64,000 nt of DNA from Tepidiforma sp. (GCF_026003995.1 NZ_BPIG01000003.1:62001-126000); one strand, 5' to 3'. Counted from the stretch's first letter, positions 32,287 through 41,727 are shown. Made by a program: numbers and translations. The notes: generated by a model from the letters alone, not told the origin.

Positions 32287-32780
32287 GGCGGGAGGCGGGA
32301 AGCGGGAGACGGGAAGCGGGAGGCGGGAGGCGGGTGGCTTCGGGCATACGGGTGGGCCTCGCCGGCCCTCCGCGGGGACGGAGCCCCGCGGCTACGGAGT
32401 TGGGAGTTGGGAGTTGGGAGTTGGGAGTTGGGAGGGAGCGTAACGGCGGCTCGCGGACTCGCGGACTCGCAACCTCCAACCTCCAACCTCCAACCTCCAA
32501 CTTCCAACCCGGGGTGAAGGGAGCAGGCGGGGTCGTGGTCGCGGGGCTCCGTCCCCGCGGGGCGCCATGCGCCCAACGGACGTTCCGGGAACCGGGAGGC
32601 GGGAACCGGGAGGCGGGAGGGGGGAAGCGGGAGGGGGTGACTTCGGGCATACGGGTGGGCCTCGCCGGCCCTCCGCGGGGACGGAGCCCCGCGTCGACGG
32701 AGTTGGGAGTTGGGAGTTGGGAGGGAACTGAGGGCCGTTCGGCCGTGGCGGACGTTCGGCGGCGGGCGGAGAATGCCGCC
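32287..32780. repeat. Repeat island 5
   Basis: Non-coding. Starts with a GGGARGC tract (32285-32334). A lone B module with its GTTGGGA tract follows (32351-32434), then direct repeats CGGCTCGCGGACTCGCGGACTCGC-like (about 32444-32470), CCTCCAA heptads (32471-32507), a full A module (32533-32587), a GGGARGC spacer and a full B module with GTTGGGA tract (32654-32724). The final 55 bp before the ABC gene are unique and contain GAGAAT six bases before the ATG. Confidence 0.9.
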
Positions 32781-33683
32781 ATGGCGGAGCCGGCAGCGAT
32801 CGCAACGCACGACCTGACGCGGACGTTCGGCGAGACGGTCGCGCTCGAGGGGCTCGACCTGCGCGTGGAGCGGGGCGAGATCTTCGGCTTCCTCGGGGCG
32901 AACGGCGCCGGGAAGACGACGACGATCCGGCTGCTGCTCGACCTCATCCGGCCGACGCGCGGCGAAGCGCGGGTGCTGGGGTTCGATTGCCAGCGGGATT
33001 CGCTGGAGGTGCGGCGGCGAATCGGCTACCTGCCGGGCGAGCTGCGGCTCTACCCGGGACTGACCGGCGAGCAGACGGCGGCGTACTTCGCGGCGCTCCG
33101 GGACGGGGCGGTGGACCGCGCGTACATGGACGAGCTGGCGCGGAGGCTGGAGCTGGACCTTTCGCAAAAGGCGGGCTCGCTTTCGAAGGGGACGCGGCAG
33201 AAGCTCGGGCTCCTGCTCGCGCTGATGGCGCAGCCGCCGGTGCTGCTGCTCGACGAGCCGACGAGCGGGCTCGACCCGATCGTGCAGCACACGGCCTGGG
33301 AGCTATTGCGGGAGGCCGCCGCGCGCGGGACGACGGTGTTCTTTTCGTCGCACGTCCTGAGCGAAGTGGAGCAGGTCTGCGAGCGCGTGGCCGTGCTGAA
33401 GCGGGGGCGGCTGGTCGCGCTCGATACGGTCGCCGGGCTCAAGGAGCGGGCGGTGCGGCACTGCGAAGTGACGTTCGCGGACGACGCGCCGCCGCCGGGC
33501 GCGGTCGCCGGGCCGGGGGTGCGGGAGATTCGCCGGGAGCGGCGGGTCATCGAGTTCGAAGTAACGGGAGAGTTCGACCCGCTGCTGAAGGCGCTGGCGG
33601 CGTTCCGCGTGGCCGACCTGCGCACCTCGGCGCCGACGCTGGAGGAGATCGTGCGGGAGTACTACGAGGAGGGCGGGCCGTGA
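32781..33683 (+). CDS. ABC transporter ATP-binding protein
   Basis: A 300-residue ABC ATPase of the drug/bacteriocin exporter (DrrA/CcmA-like) type. Walker A is G-A-N-G-A-G-K-T-T-T (about 40-49), the signature is degenerate, S-L-S-K-G-T-R-Q-K-L-G (about 135-145, Thr/Arg in place of G-Q), Walker B is L-L-L-D-E-P-T-S-G-L-D (about 155-165) and the H-loop is S-S-H-V. A C-terminal domain of about 90 residues is typical for the group. It overlaps the permease gene by one base (TGATG) and forms an exporter with it. Confidence 0.88.
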   Translation: MAEPAAIATHDLTRTFGETVALEGLDLRVERGEIFGFLGANGAGKTTTIRLLLDLIRPTRGEARVLGFDCQRDSLEVRRRIGYLPGELRLYPGLTGEQTAAYFAALRDGAVDRAYMDELARRLELDLSQKAGSLSKGTRQKLGLLLALMAQPPVLLLDEPTSGLDPIVQHTAWELLREAAARGTTVFFSSHVLSEVEQVCERVAVLKRGRLVALDTVAGLKERAVRHCEVTFADDAPPPGAVAGPGVREIRRERRVIEFEVTGEFDPLLKALAAFRVADLRTSAPTLEEIVREYYEEGGP

Positions 33684-34492
33684 TGCGGCGGTTCCCGGTG
33701 GCGTGGAAGGCGTTCCGCGATGCGCGGGTGACGGCCTTCGGGGGCGGGGGGCTCGCCTTCGGGCTCGGGCTGCTCTACGTGGCGCTCTTCCCGTCGATCC
33801 AGGAGACGCTGGCGGGGGCGCAGCTGCCCGAATGGTGGCAATCGTTCGGCGGCGAAGCGGGCTACACGACGCCGGCGGGCTACCTCTCGGGCGAATTCTT
33901 CATGGCGGTGCCGATCATCCTCGTCATCTTCGCGGTGGTGAACGGGACGGGCGCGACGGCGGGCGAGGAGTCGGCCGGGACGCTGGAGCTGTTGCTGGCG
34001 CAGCCGGTGCGGCGGCGGCGGGTGGTGGTGGAGAAGGCGGCGGGGCTCGGCGCAGCGCTGGCGGTGGCGATGCTGCTCGGCGGGCTGGGCGTGTACGCGG
34101 GGCAGGCGCTGGTGGAGTTCGAGCTGAGCCCGCTGCGGGTCGCGGCGGCGCTGGTGCTCACGGTGCCGGTGCTGTGGTTCTTCCTCGCGCTCGCGCTGCT
34201 GGCGGGGGCGGCGCTGCCGGGGCGGGCGGCAGCGGCGGCGGTGTCGACGCTGCTCGCCGTGGCGGCCTACGTGCTGAACACGATTGCGAACCTCGTCGAC
34301 TGGCTGCGGCCGTGGCGGAAGGCGCAGCCGTTCTGGTGGTCGGACGTCTCGGGGGTGCTGAGCGGCGATTGGGGCGATGCGTGGCAGCCGCTGGTCCTGC
34401 TGGCGGCTGCTGCCGTGCTGTTCGCGGGGGCCGTGGTGATGTTCGAACGGCGGGACATCGGCGTGGGCGGCGGGCGGAGGAGGAGGAAGTAG
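33683..34492 (+). CDS. ABC transporter permease (ABC-2 type)
   Basis: A 269-residue integral membrane protein with six hydrophobic segments. The first loop is long (about 45-65), and a G-E-E-S-A-G-T-L-E-L-L-L-A-Q-P-V coupling region near 94-109 is characteristic of ABC-2 permeases that cooperate with DrrA/NodI-like ATPases. Direction is presumably export. The exported compound is unknown. A GTG three bases earlier is an alternative start. The Arg/Lys-rich tail (R-R-R-R-K) ends at the edge of repeat island 6. Confidence 0.85.
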   Translation: MRRFPVAWKAFRDARVTAFGGGGLAFGLGLLYVALFPSIQETLAGAQLPEWWQSFGGEAGYTTPAGYLSGEFFMAVPIILVIFAVVNGTGATAGEESAGTLELLLAQPVRRRRVVVEKAAGLGAALAVAMLLGGLGVYAGQALVEFELSPLRVAAALVLTVPVLWFFLALALLAGAALPGRAAAAAVSTLLAVAAYVLNTIANLVDWLRPWRKAQPFWWSDVSGVLSGDWGDAWQPLVLLAAAAVLFAGAVVMFERRDIGVGGGRRRRK

Positions 34493-35096
34493 CGGGAACC
34501 GGGAGGCGGGAAGCGGGAACCGGGAGACGGGAGCCGGGAAGCGGGAGCCGGGAGGCGGGAGACGGGAAGCGGGAGGCGGGAAGCGGGAGGCGGGAGACGG
34601 GAAGCGGGAGGCGGGAGACGGGGCACGGGAGCCGGGAGTCGGAGGTCCGGGTGGGCCTCACCGGCCCTCCGCGGGGACGGAGCCCCGCGGCTACGGAGGC
34701 GGGAGGTGGGAGGTGGGGGAGCGTGCGACGGACCCCGGATTCGTCAACCTCGAACCTTCAACCCCCAACACGGGGCGGTGCGGCAGGCGAGGTCGTAGTC
34801 GCGGGGCTCCGTCCCCGCGGGGCGCCATGCGCCCAACGGATGCTCCGGGAACGGGGAGTGGGAAACGGGAGGCGGGAGGCGGTAGCTTGAATTCGGACGC
34901 CCGGGTGGGCCTCACCGGCCCTCCGCGGGGACGGAGCCCCGCGACTACGGAGTTGGGAGGTGGGAGTGTGGTGACGGGAGGGGAACGGGGAACGGGGAAC
35001 GGGGAACGGGGAACGGGGAACGGGGAACGGGGAGAGAGGATAACCTCCAACCTCCAACCTCCAACCTCCAACCTCAGCACCGCGTATGATGCGCGC
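34493..35096. repeat. Repeat island 6
   Basis: Non-coding. GGGARGC/GGGAGCC heptads (34494-34640), a lone B module (34650-34697), and a segment of about 75 bp (34728-34800) that recurs nearly unchanged at 35590-35660. Then come a full A module (34793-34847), GGGARGC spacer, a full B module (34902-34950), an octa-like GGGGAAC array (about 34980-35030) and CCTCCAA heptads (35043-35075). The TATGAT hexamer at 35085-35090 belongs to the next gene. Confidence 0.9.
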
Positions 35097-35480
35097 ATGA
35101 CGCAGCCGGGGGCTTCGCCATTTCCGGGTCCGGAGGAGCTGCTGAAGCAGTTCCAGCAGCTGAACGAGCAGTTTCTCTCGGCGTGGGGGAAGACGTACGA
35201 GAGCTTCATGGCCTCGGCGGCGGGCCAGGAAGCCTCGAAGGAGACGCAGCAGGCGTACGTGGCGACGCGGGCGGCGCTGGCGCGGGCGGCGCGGGAGGCG
35301 TGGGGGCCGCTGATCGAGGCGGCGGGCGCGGTGCCGCTTTCGGAGTTCCAGCGGCTGGCGGACCAGGTGCAGCTCATCCTCGAGCGGCTCGACGCCATCG
35401 ATGACCGGCTGGATGAGCTGGCGGGGATGCTGCGCGAAGCGGGGAAGGGCAAGGGGAAAGGGAAGAAGGCGCAAGGGTAG
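35097..35480 (+). CDS. Small helical PhaE/phasin-like protein
   Basis: A 127-residue, mostly helical protein. It begins P-E-E-L-L-K-Q-F-Q-Q-L-N-E-Q-F-L-S-A-W-G-K-T-Y-E-S-F, has W-G-P-L-I near 68-72, a helix L-I-L-E-R-L-D-A-I-D-D-R-L-D-E-L near 93-108, and ends G-K-G-K-G-K-K. This pattern resembles PhaE/PhaR subunits of polyhydroxyalkanoate synthase or phasins. A PhaC-like gene lies 4 kb away, which supports but does not prove the assignment. TATGAT at 35085-35090 is 6 nt before the ATG. The gene is an island between two dense repeat regions with duplicated flanks. Confidence 0.6.
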   Translation: MTQPGASPFPGPEELLKQFQQLNEQFLSAWGKTYESFMASAAGQEASKETQQAYVATRAALARAAREAWGPLIEAAGAVPLSEFQRLADQVQLILERLDAIDDRLDELAGMLREAGKGKGKGKKAQG

Positions 35481-35955
35481 GGGATGCCGCGGGCTCGCCG
35501 CCCGCGGCGGGGGATGGCTGGCCGCCTTCGGCGGCGGCGCCGGATGGGAGTTGGGAGTTGGGAGTTGGGAGTTGGGAGGGAGCGTATGGCCGGACCCGGA
35601 TTCGTCAACCTCGAACCTTCAACCCCCAACACGAGGCGGTGCGGCAGGTGAGGCCGTCGTCGCGGGGCTCCGTCCCCGCGGGGCGCCATGCGCCCAACGG
35701 ATGGTGCGGGAACCGGGAAGCGGGAGGCGGGAGGGGGTGGATTCGAGCGTCCGGGTGGGCCTCGCCGGCCCTCCGCGGGGACGGAGCTCCGCGGCTACGG
35801 GAACCGGGAAGCGGGAACCGGGAAGCGGGAGGCGGGAAGCGGGACCGGGAAAGGCGAGGGCCAACGTCCGGGTGGGCCTCGCCGGCCCTCCGCGGGGACG
35901 GAGCCCCGCGACTACGGGGTCGGGAGGTGGGAGTTGGGAGCTCGGAGAGGCAGGA
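35481..35955. repeat. Repeat island 7
   Basis: Non-coding. A C module (35483-35545) opens the island, followed by GTTGGGA heptads (35547-35577) and the second copy of the 75-bp segment also found at 34728-34800. An A module lies at 35656-35710, a B module at 35750-35800 (one base changed, GGAGCTCCGCGG), GGGARGC/GGGAACC heptads, and a further B module (35870-35920). The island passes straight into the CTCCCTTT array. Confidence 0.9.
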
Positions 35956-36237
35956 CCTTTCTCCCTTTCTCCCTTTCTCCCTTTCTCCCTTTCTCCCTTT
36001 CTCCTTTCTCCCTTTCTCCCTTTCTCCCTTTCTCCCTTTCTCCCTTTCTCCCTTTCTCCCTTTCTCCCTTTCTCCCTTTCTCCCTTTCTCCCTTTCTCCC
36101 TTTCTCCCTTTCTCCCTTTCTCCCTTTCTCCCTTTCTCCCTTTCTCCCTTTCTCCCTTTCTCCCTTTCTCCCTTTCTCCCTTTCTCCCTTTCTCCCTTTC
36201 TCCCTTTCTCCCTTTCTCCCTTTCTCCCTTTCTCCCT
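35956..36237. repeat. CTCCCTTT tandem octanucleotide array
   Basis: About 35 head-to-tail copies of the octamer CTCCCTTT over roughly 280 bp, perfect except for one CTCCTTT unit near 36001-36007 and the degenerate right end. All pyrimidines are on one strand, so the array is a mirror-repeat-rich homopurine-homopyrimidine tract that could form triplex (H-DNA). It lies at the 3' end of the DinB-like gene on the minus strand. All three forward frames are open through it, but the peptide would be a Ser-Pro-Phe-Leu repeat with no sign of being a gene. Confidence 0.97.
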
Positions 36238-36249
36238 CCTCGGTCCTCC

Positions 36250-36780
36250 CTACTCCCTCCTCCCCTCTCCTTCCTTCGCCCATTTGAAGTGCATGCGGCC
36301 GTGGTCGGCGTTGGCGGCGAGGATGCCGCCGATGGTGCCGTCGGCCCAGGGGGCGCCGGGGATCGTCTGCTGGAGCTGGTCGTCGGTGAGGTCGGCGAGG
36401 AGGGCGAAGGTCTCGGCGCGGGCCGCGAGGCCGATGCGGGCGAGTTCGTCGAACGGCTTGCCGCGGTGCTCTTCGGCCCAGGCCTCGGTCCATTCGTGGA
36501 TGCCGGCCATGACTTCCTCGCGGGATTGCGGGGCGCCGTCGGGCCGGAGGCGGCGGGGGAGGGCGGGTTCGCCGCGGAGGTGGCGCCGGATCATGTCGTT
36601 CCAGTTCCGTTCGATGAGGGTGGTGTGGATGAAGTGGTCGGCGTAGGACCACCACTTCTCCGGGTCGTGCTCGGAGCGGGTGCGCGGGGCGTGGAGCTCG
36701 TCGGGGCTCATGGCGGAGAGGGTTTCGAGGAGCCAGGCGCGGTCGCGGCTGAGCTTGAGTTCGATTTCGATGCGGTTCAC
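36250..36780 (-). CDS. DinB-like protein
   Basis: A 176-residue helical protein of the DinB/mycothiol-dependent maleylpyruvate isomerase fold. Candidate metal ligands are His in Y-A-D-H-F-I-H (about 49-55) and in A-N-A-D-H-G-R-M-H near the C-terminus. The GTG at 36780 has GGAGG 4 nt upstream. The last residues (K-E-G-E-G-R-R-E) and the stop codon are encoded by the purine-rich edge of the octanucleotide array, so the C-terminus has probably been altered by repeat growth. The function is unknown. Confidence 0.7.
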   Translation of the reverse strand: MNRIEIELKLSRDRAWLLETLSAMSPDELHAPRTRSEHDPEKWWSYADHFIHTTLIERNWNDMIRRHLRGEPALPRRLRPDGAPQSREEVMAGIHEWTEAWAEEHRGKPFDELARIGLAARAETFALLADLTDDQLQQTIPGAPWADGTIGGILAANADHGRMHFKWAKEGEGRRE

Positions 36781-36803
36781 GGGGCCTCCGGCGGTGTGGT
36801 CGG

Positions 36804-38043
<1,240 letters not shown>

Positions 38044-38105
38044 GGCGGGCTCCGAACCGGGTGGGCTGGGGCGGAGTCTACCTGCCGGCCGGCGGGGATG
38101 CAGGG

Positions 38106-39335
38106 TCAGGCGGGGTCGGCGTCGGCCTTTTCGAGTTCGAAGGCGGCGTGGAGGGCGCGGACGGCGTCGTGGACGCGGTCGGCGGCGATGATGCAGGTGA
38201 GCCGGATTTCGCTGGTGGAGATGAGTTCGATGTTGATCCCGGCATCGTAGAGAGCGCGGAACATGCGGGCGGCGTAGCCGGGCGCGGTCTGGATGCCGAC
38301 GCCGACGATGGAGACCTTGCCGAGGTTGGCGTTGGAGGTCCATTCGGGGGCGCCGACGCGGGCGCAGATCTCGGGCATGAGCTGCTCGGCGCGGCGGAGG
38401 TCGGAGCGGGAGACGGTGAAGGAGAGGTCGGTGAGGTTGGCCTCGGAGGCGTTCTGGACGATGGTGTCGACGCTGATGCCGGCCTCGGCGAGGGGTTCGA
38501 AGATGTTGGCGGCGATGCCGGGCCGGTCGGGGACGCGGCGGACGGTGATCTTGGCGACGTCGAGGTCGTGGGCGATGCCGCGGACGCGGTTGCGTTCTTC
38601 CAATTCTGCCTCCCCCCGGATGAGGGTGCCGGGTGCTTCGACCATGCTGGAGGTGACGAGGATGGGGACGTTGTAGACGGATGCGAGCTCGACGGCGCGG
38701 TTGTGCATGACCTGCGAGCCCTGGGTGGCGAGCTCGAGCATCTCTTCGTAGGCGATGTCTCTGAGCTTGCGGGCGGTGGGGACGATGCGGGGGTCGGCGG
38801 TGTAGATGCCTTCGACGTCTTTGCAGTTTTCGCAGCGGTCGGCGCCGAGGGCGATGGCGAGCGCGACGGCGGTGGTATCGCTGGCACCGCGGCCGAGGGT
38901 GAAGATCTCCTGGTGTTCGTTGACGCCCCAGTAGCCGGCGACGACGGGGACGCGGCCGGCGGCGAGCTCGGCGCGGACGCGGTCGGCTTCGACGCGGGAG
39001 ATGCGGCCCTGGTAGTGGCGGCCCTGCGCGATGATGCCGGCCTGCTGGCCGGTGAGGCCGACGGCTTCCTGGCCGAGGGATTTGAGGGCCATGGCGAGGA
39101 GGGCGACGCTGACCTGCTCGCCGGTGGAGAGGAGCATGTCGAGCTCGCGCGGGTCGGGGTCGGGCGCGACCTGGAGCGCGAGGTCGATGAGGTCGTCGGT
39201 GGCGGAGCCCATGGCGGAGACGACGGCGACGACCTGGTCGCCCTGGCGGACCCTGCGGATGATGCGGCCAGCGACGTGGCGGATCCGCTCCGCGTCGGCG
39301 ACGGAGGTTCCGCCGTACTTTTGAACGACGAGCAC
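38106..39335 (-). CDS. lysC: Aspartate kinase
   Basis: A 409-residue aspartokinase, first step of lysine, threonine and methionine synthesis. The catalytic domain starts V-Q-K-Y-G-G-T-S-V (4-12) and has S-A-M-G (45-48), L-S-T-G-E-Q-V (about 69-75) and G-R-G-A-S-D-T-T near 148-155. Two C-terminal ACT domains follow (I-T-V-R-R-V-P-D-R-P-G near 265-275; V-S-I-V-G-V-G-I near 343-350) for feedback inhibition. The start is a GTG with TACGCT (complement of 39342-39347) exactly 6 nt upstream; there is no ribosome site, so translation is probably leaderless. Confidence 0.95.
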   Translation of the reverse strand: MLVVQKYGGTSVADAERIRHVAGRIIRRVRQGDQVVAVVSAMGSATDDLIDLALQVAPDPDPRELDMLLSTGEQVSVALLAMALKSLGQEAVGLTGQQAGIIAQGRHYQGRISRVEADRVRAELAAGRVPVVAGYWGVNEHQEIFTLGRGASDTTAVALAIALGADRCENCKDVEGIYTADPRIVPTARKLRDIAYEEMLELATQGSQVMHNRAVELASVYNVPILVTSSMVEAPGTLIRGEAELEERNRVRGIAHDLDVAKITVRRVPDRPGIAANIFEPLAEAGISVDTIVQNASEANLTDLSFTVSRSDLRRAEQLMPEICARVGAPEWTSNANLGKVSIVGVGIQTAPGYAARMFRALYDAGINIELISTSEIRLTCIIAADRVHDAVRALHAAFELEKADADPA

Positions 39336-39539
39336 GGAGGTAGCGTAGGGCGGGAGGCGGGAACGGGGAAGCGGGCGGGGAGGGAGAAGGGAGGAGGGAG
39401 GAGGGAGGAGGGAGAAGGGAGATCGGGAATGGGGAGCGGGGAGCGGCGAACGGGAGGCGGGCAGCGGAGAGCTGGAGGCGATCGGGAGAGCTGGAGCCTG
39501 GCTCCTCCCTCCTCTCTCTCCTCCCTTCTCCCTCCTCCC
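39336..39539. repeat. Repeat island 8: purine-pyrimidine inverted tracts
   Basis: Non-coding. GGGARGC-like units and GGAGGGA repeats (39352-39420) on the left face an inverse TCCCTCC tract (39499-39539) on the right, so the tracts could pair into a long imperfect hairpin between the convergent-looking ends of lysC and phaC. Modules A and B are absent. The TACGCT at the left border is the lysC promoter. Confidence 0.8.
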
Positions 39540-40586
39540 TCAATCGTGGGCGCGGAGCCAGTCGGCGAGGGCGGGCCAGACCTGTGTGCGGGCGCGGCGG
39601 CCGGCGATGACGCTGATGTGGCCGCCTTCGAGCTCGAGGAACTGTTTGTCGGCGCTGCCGACGGCATCGATGAGGGCGCAGGCGCTGGCGGCGGGCACGA
39701 TGTCGTCCTTCGTGGCGCCGATGCAGAGGACGGGGGCAGTGATGCGGCGGAGGTCGATGGGCTGGCCCATGATGCGGAGTTCGCCGCGGATGAGTTCGTT
39801 GCGCTGGTAGAAGTGGCGGACCCAGTGGCGGAAAAACTGCTTGGGGAGCGGGATCCACTCGCTGGCCCAGCGATTCATCGCTTTGTAGCCTTCGAGCCAC
39901 TGGGGGTTGCCGGCGTTTTCGAGGAGGGCCTTCGCCTGCTGGAGGTCGCCGAGGGGGTTGAGCATCTTGAAGCCGCTGCGGATGAACTCGGCGGGCATGA
40001 GGTCGAAGGTTTCGATGACGGCGTCGACGTCGAAGCGGTCTTCATCGGTGATGCGGGGGAATTCGCCGATGGAGAAGTCGATGGGACCGACCATGGCGAG
40101 GTAGTTCTTCGCCGGGAGGGAGGGGTCGAAGGCGAGGGCGGAGGCGGTCATCGGGACGCCCATGCAGTAGCCGAAGACGGTGGCGGCTTCGGCGCGGGCG
40201 TGGCGGAGCGCCTGCCGGAGGAGGGAGGGAATCATGTCGGCGACGATGTCATCGAGGCCGAGGTCGCGGTCTTCGGGGCCGAAGATGCCCCAGTCGACGA
40301 GGTAGAAGGGGACGCCCTCGGCGGCGAGGAATTCGGCGAAGGATTCGCCGGGGCGGAGGTCGAAGATGTAGGGCCGGGAGATGCCGAGGTAGGGGAAGAG
40401 GACGAGCGGCGTGCGGAGGCGGGGGCCGCCGAGGGGCGGGTAGTAGAAGAGGCGCGCTTTGCCGCGGAAGCCGACGAGGACGCGGCGCGACTGGGCGACG
40501 GGCGCGGGGGCGCCGAGGGCGCTGCGGAGGCCCTGCGCGAGCCGGAGGAGCTCGTTATCGGATTCGAAGACCGGTGCCTGCGCCAT
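39540..40586 (-). CDS. phaC: PhaC-like poly(3-hydroxyalkanoate) synthase, class III type
   Basis: A 349-residue alpha/beta-hydrolase-fold polymerase. The lipase-like box is G-Y-C-M-G-V with Cys141 as nucleophile, instead of the Ser of lipases. The acid is in G-A-T-K-D-D-I-V-P near 291-299 and the His in E-G-G-H-I-S-V. Trp and Asp in L-V-D-W-G (about 96-100) match PhaC. The length fits class III or IV synthases, which need a PhaE or PhaR partner; the small helical gene at 35097 is a candidate. The ATG at 40586 lies 7 nt after TATACT; an upstream ATG at 40613 overlaps the promoter. Confidence 0.8.
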   Translation of the reverse strand: MAQAPVFESDNELLRLAQGLRSALGAPAPVAQSRRVLVGFRGKARLFYYPPLGGPRLRTPLVLFPYLGISRPYIFDLRPGESFAEFLAAEGVPFYLVDWGIFGPEDRDLGLDDIVADMIPSLLRQALRHARAEAATVFGYCMGVPMTASALAFDPSLPAKNYLAMVGPIDFSIGEFPRITDEDRFDVDAVIETFDLMPAEFIRSGFKMLNPLGDLQQAKALLENAGNPQWLEGYKAMNRWASEWIPLPKQFFRHWVRHFYQRNELIRGELRIMGQPIDLRRITAPVLCIGATKDDIVPAASACALIDAVGSADKQFLELEGGHISVIAGRRARTQVWPALADWLRAHD

Positions 40587-40593
40587 GCGCGGG

Positions 40594-40617
40594 AGTATAC
40601 GCCTCCCGCGCAAGGGG
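40594..40617 (-). promoter_or_regulatory. CCCCTTG-N11-TATACT element, leaderless phaC promoter
   Basis: On the minus strand CCCCTTG, 11 bases, TATACT, then CCC and the ATG 7 nt after the hexamer. Spacing and flanks match the elements before the carotenoid oxygenase and AOR genes. Here the TATACT position itself implies transcription starting at the start codon. Confidence 0.5.
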
Positions 40618-40628
40618 CATGACAGGGG

Positions 40629-41666
40629 TCAGAACTGGCACTCGGGGAGCGTCTGGAAGAGCTCGTCGAGGCCTTCGGGGTCGTACTGCTGGAGCTCGTC
40701 GAAGGTGGAAGCGGCGTCGCTGAAGAGACGGTCGATCAGGGTGATGAGGCGGTCGGACTCGAGCTGGGCCTGCTCGACGGAGGTGAAGTTGACGGACCGG
40801 GCTTCGCGGGTGAGGCGCTCCATGGCGGCGACGAGCTCGTCGGAAGCGGTGACGAAGACCTGGTGGATGGCCTGGCCGTCCTTGACGGGCGGCGGGTTGA
40901 GCTGGCCGATGCTGCGCTTGAGCGCGCGGGTGTCGGTGAGGGCTTCTTCGAAGAAGTCGACGAGGATGCGCTCGACCTCGGCGACGGTCACGGCGCGGGC
41001 GACGTCGCGGTCGAGGCGGTCGGCGCCGTCGGTGAGGGCCTGGACCCAGGTGCCGAGGGCAGTGCAGACGCCGCTGACCCAGGCTTCGCTTTCGGGCTCT
41101 GCGGCGGCGTCGATGTTGAAGAGCGTGCGGGCGCAGGGGCGGTCGGCTTCGATGGCGGCGATGAGGTCGTTGACCTTCGGGTGGTCTTTGGCGACGGCTT
41201 CGAGCTTCGGCCGGAAGTCGGGTTCGCCGATGTCGTCGGCGATTTTCAGGAACTCGGTGAGGAAGTCGGCCCGGTCGGGGATGGCGGCGACGCGCTTTTC
41301 GACGTCGTCGGTGCGCTTCGTGTTCTCGTCGAACTGCTGCTCGAAGGCGTCGACGACCTGCTTGCCGCCGTCGATGTCGGGCTGGCCGAGGTCGGCGAAG
41401 GCGGTGCGGAAGGCCTTCTGGGCGTCGCGCTGCTTCGCGAGGGACTCGGCGAAGGCGGCCTTGGCGGCCTTCGTATCGGCGAGGTCGGCATCGATGAAGG
41501 CTTCGCCGGCGGCTTCGGCGGCTTTGTCGTAGTCGGAGACGGCGTTGCAGAGGCCGTCGACCCACTGGTCGAGGGCGACTTTCTTCGTCGAATCGCCGCA
41601 GGCGGCGGCCACGAGGGCGAGGGGGAGGAGCAGCAGGGCGAGGGCTGGGGCGAGGGAGCGGGACAC
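40629..41666 (-). CDS. Helical lipoprotein with internal duplication
   Basis: A 345-residue exported lipoprotein. The signal peptide ends L-V-A-A-A-C-G-D (Cys about 23). The mature protein is almost entirely helical and charged. Two halves begin alike, W-V-D-G-L-C-N-A-V-S near 35-44 and W-V-S-G-V-C-T-A-L-G near 196-205, each with one Cys, suggesting an ancient duplication of a helical-bundle domain. It ends P-E-C-Q-F. I do not recognise the family. It lies 42 bp upstream of phaC on the same strand, but phaC has its own promoter. Confidence 0.65.
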   Translation of the reverse strand: MSRSLAPALALLLLPLALVAAACGDSTKKVALDQWVDGLCNAVSDYDKAAEAAGEAFIDADLADTKAAKAAFAESLAKQRDAQKAFRTAFADLGQPDIDGGKQVVDAFEQQFDENTKRTDDVEKRVAAIPDRADFLTEFLKIADDIGEPDFRPKLEAVAKDHPKVNDLIAAIEADRPCARTLFNIDAAAEPESEAWVSGVCTALGTWVQALTDGADRLDRDVARAVTVAEVERILVDFFEEALTDTRALKRSIGQLNPPPVKDGQAIHQVFVTASDELVAAMERLTREARSVNFTSVEQAQLESDRLITLIDRLFSDAASTFDELQQYDPEGLDELFQTLPECQF

Positions 41667-41727
41667 GAAGCCTCCGGCGGCCGAACGGGGCCGTGGAGGT
41701 CATTGTTCGGCGGGATGGGGCTACCGC

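Noticed and set aside
35470-35960. Integron attC-type cassette array
   Set aside because: A and B modules form paired inverted repeats around variable spacers, but there is no integrase, no attC core signature and only one small gene between copies.
35558-36287. Long Ser-Pro-Phe-Leu repeat protein
   Set aside because: An 8-bp repeat opens all three frames equally; no ribosome site or promoter and no codon preference.
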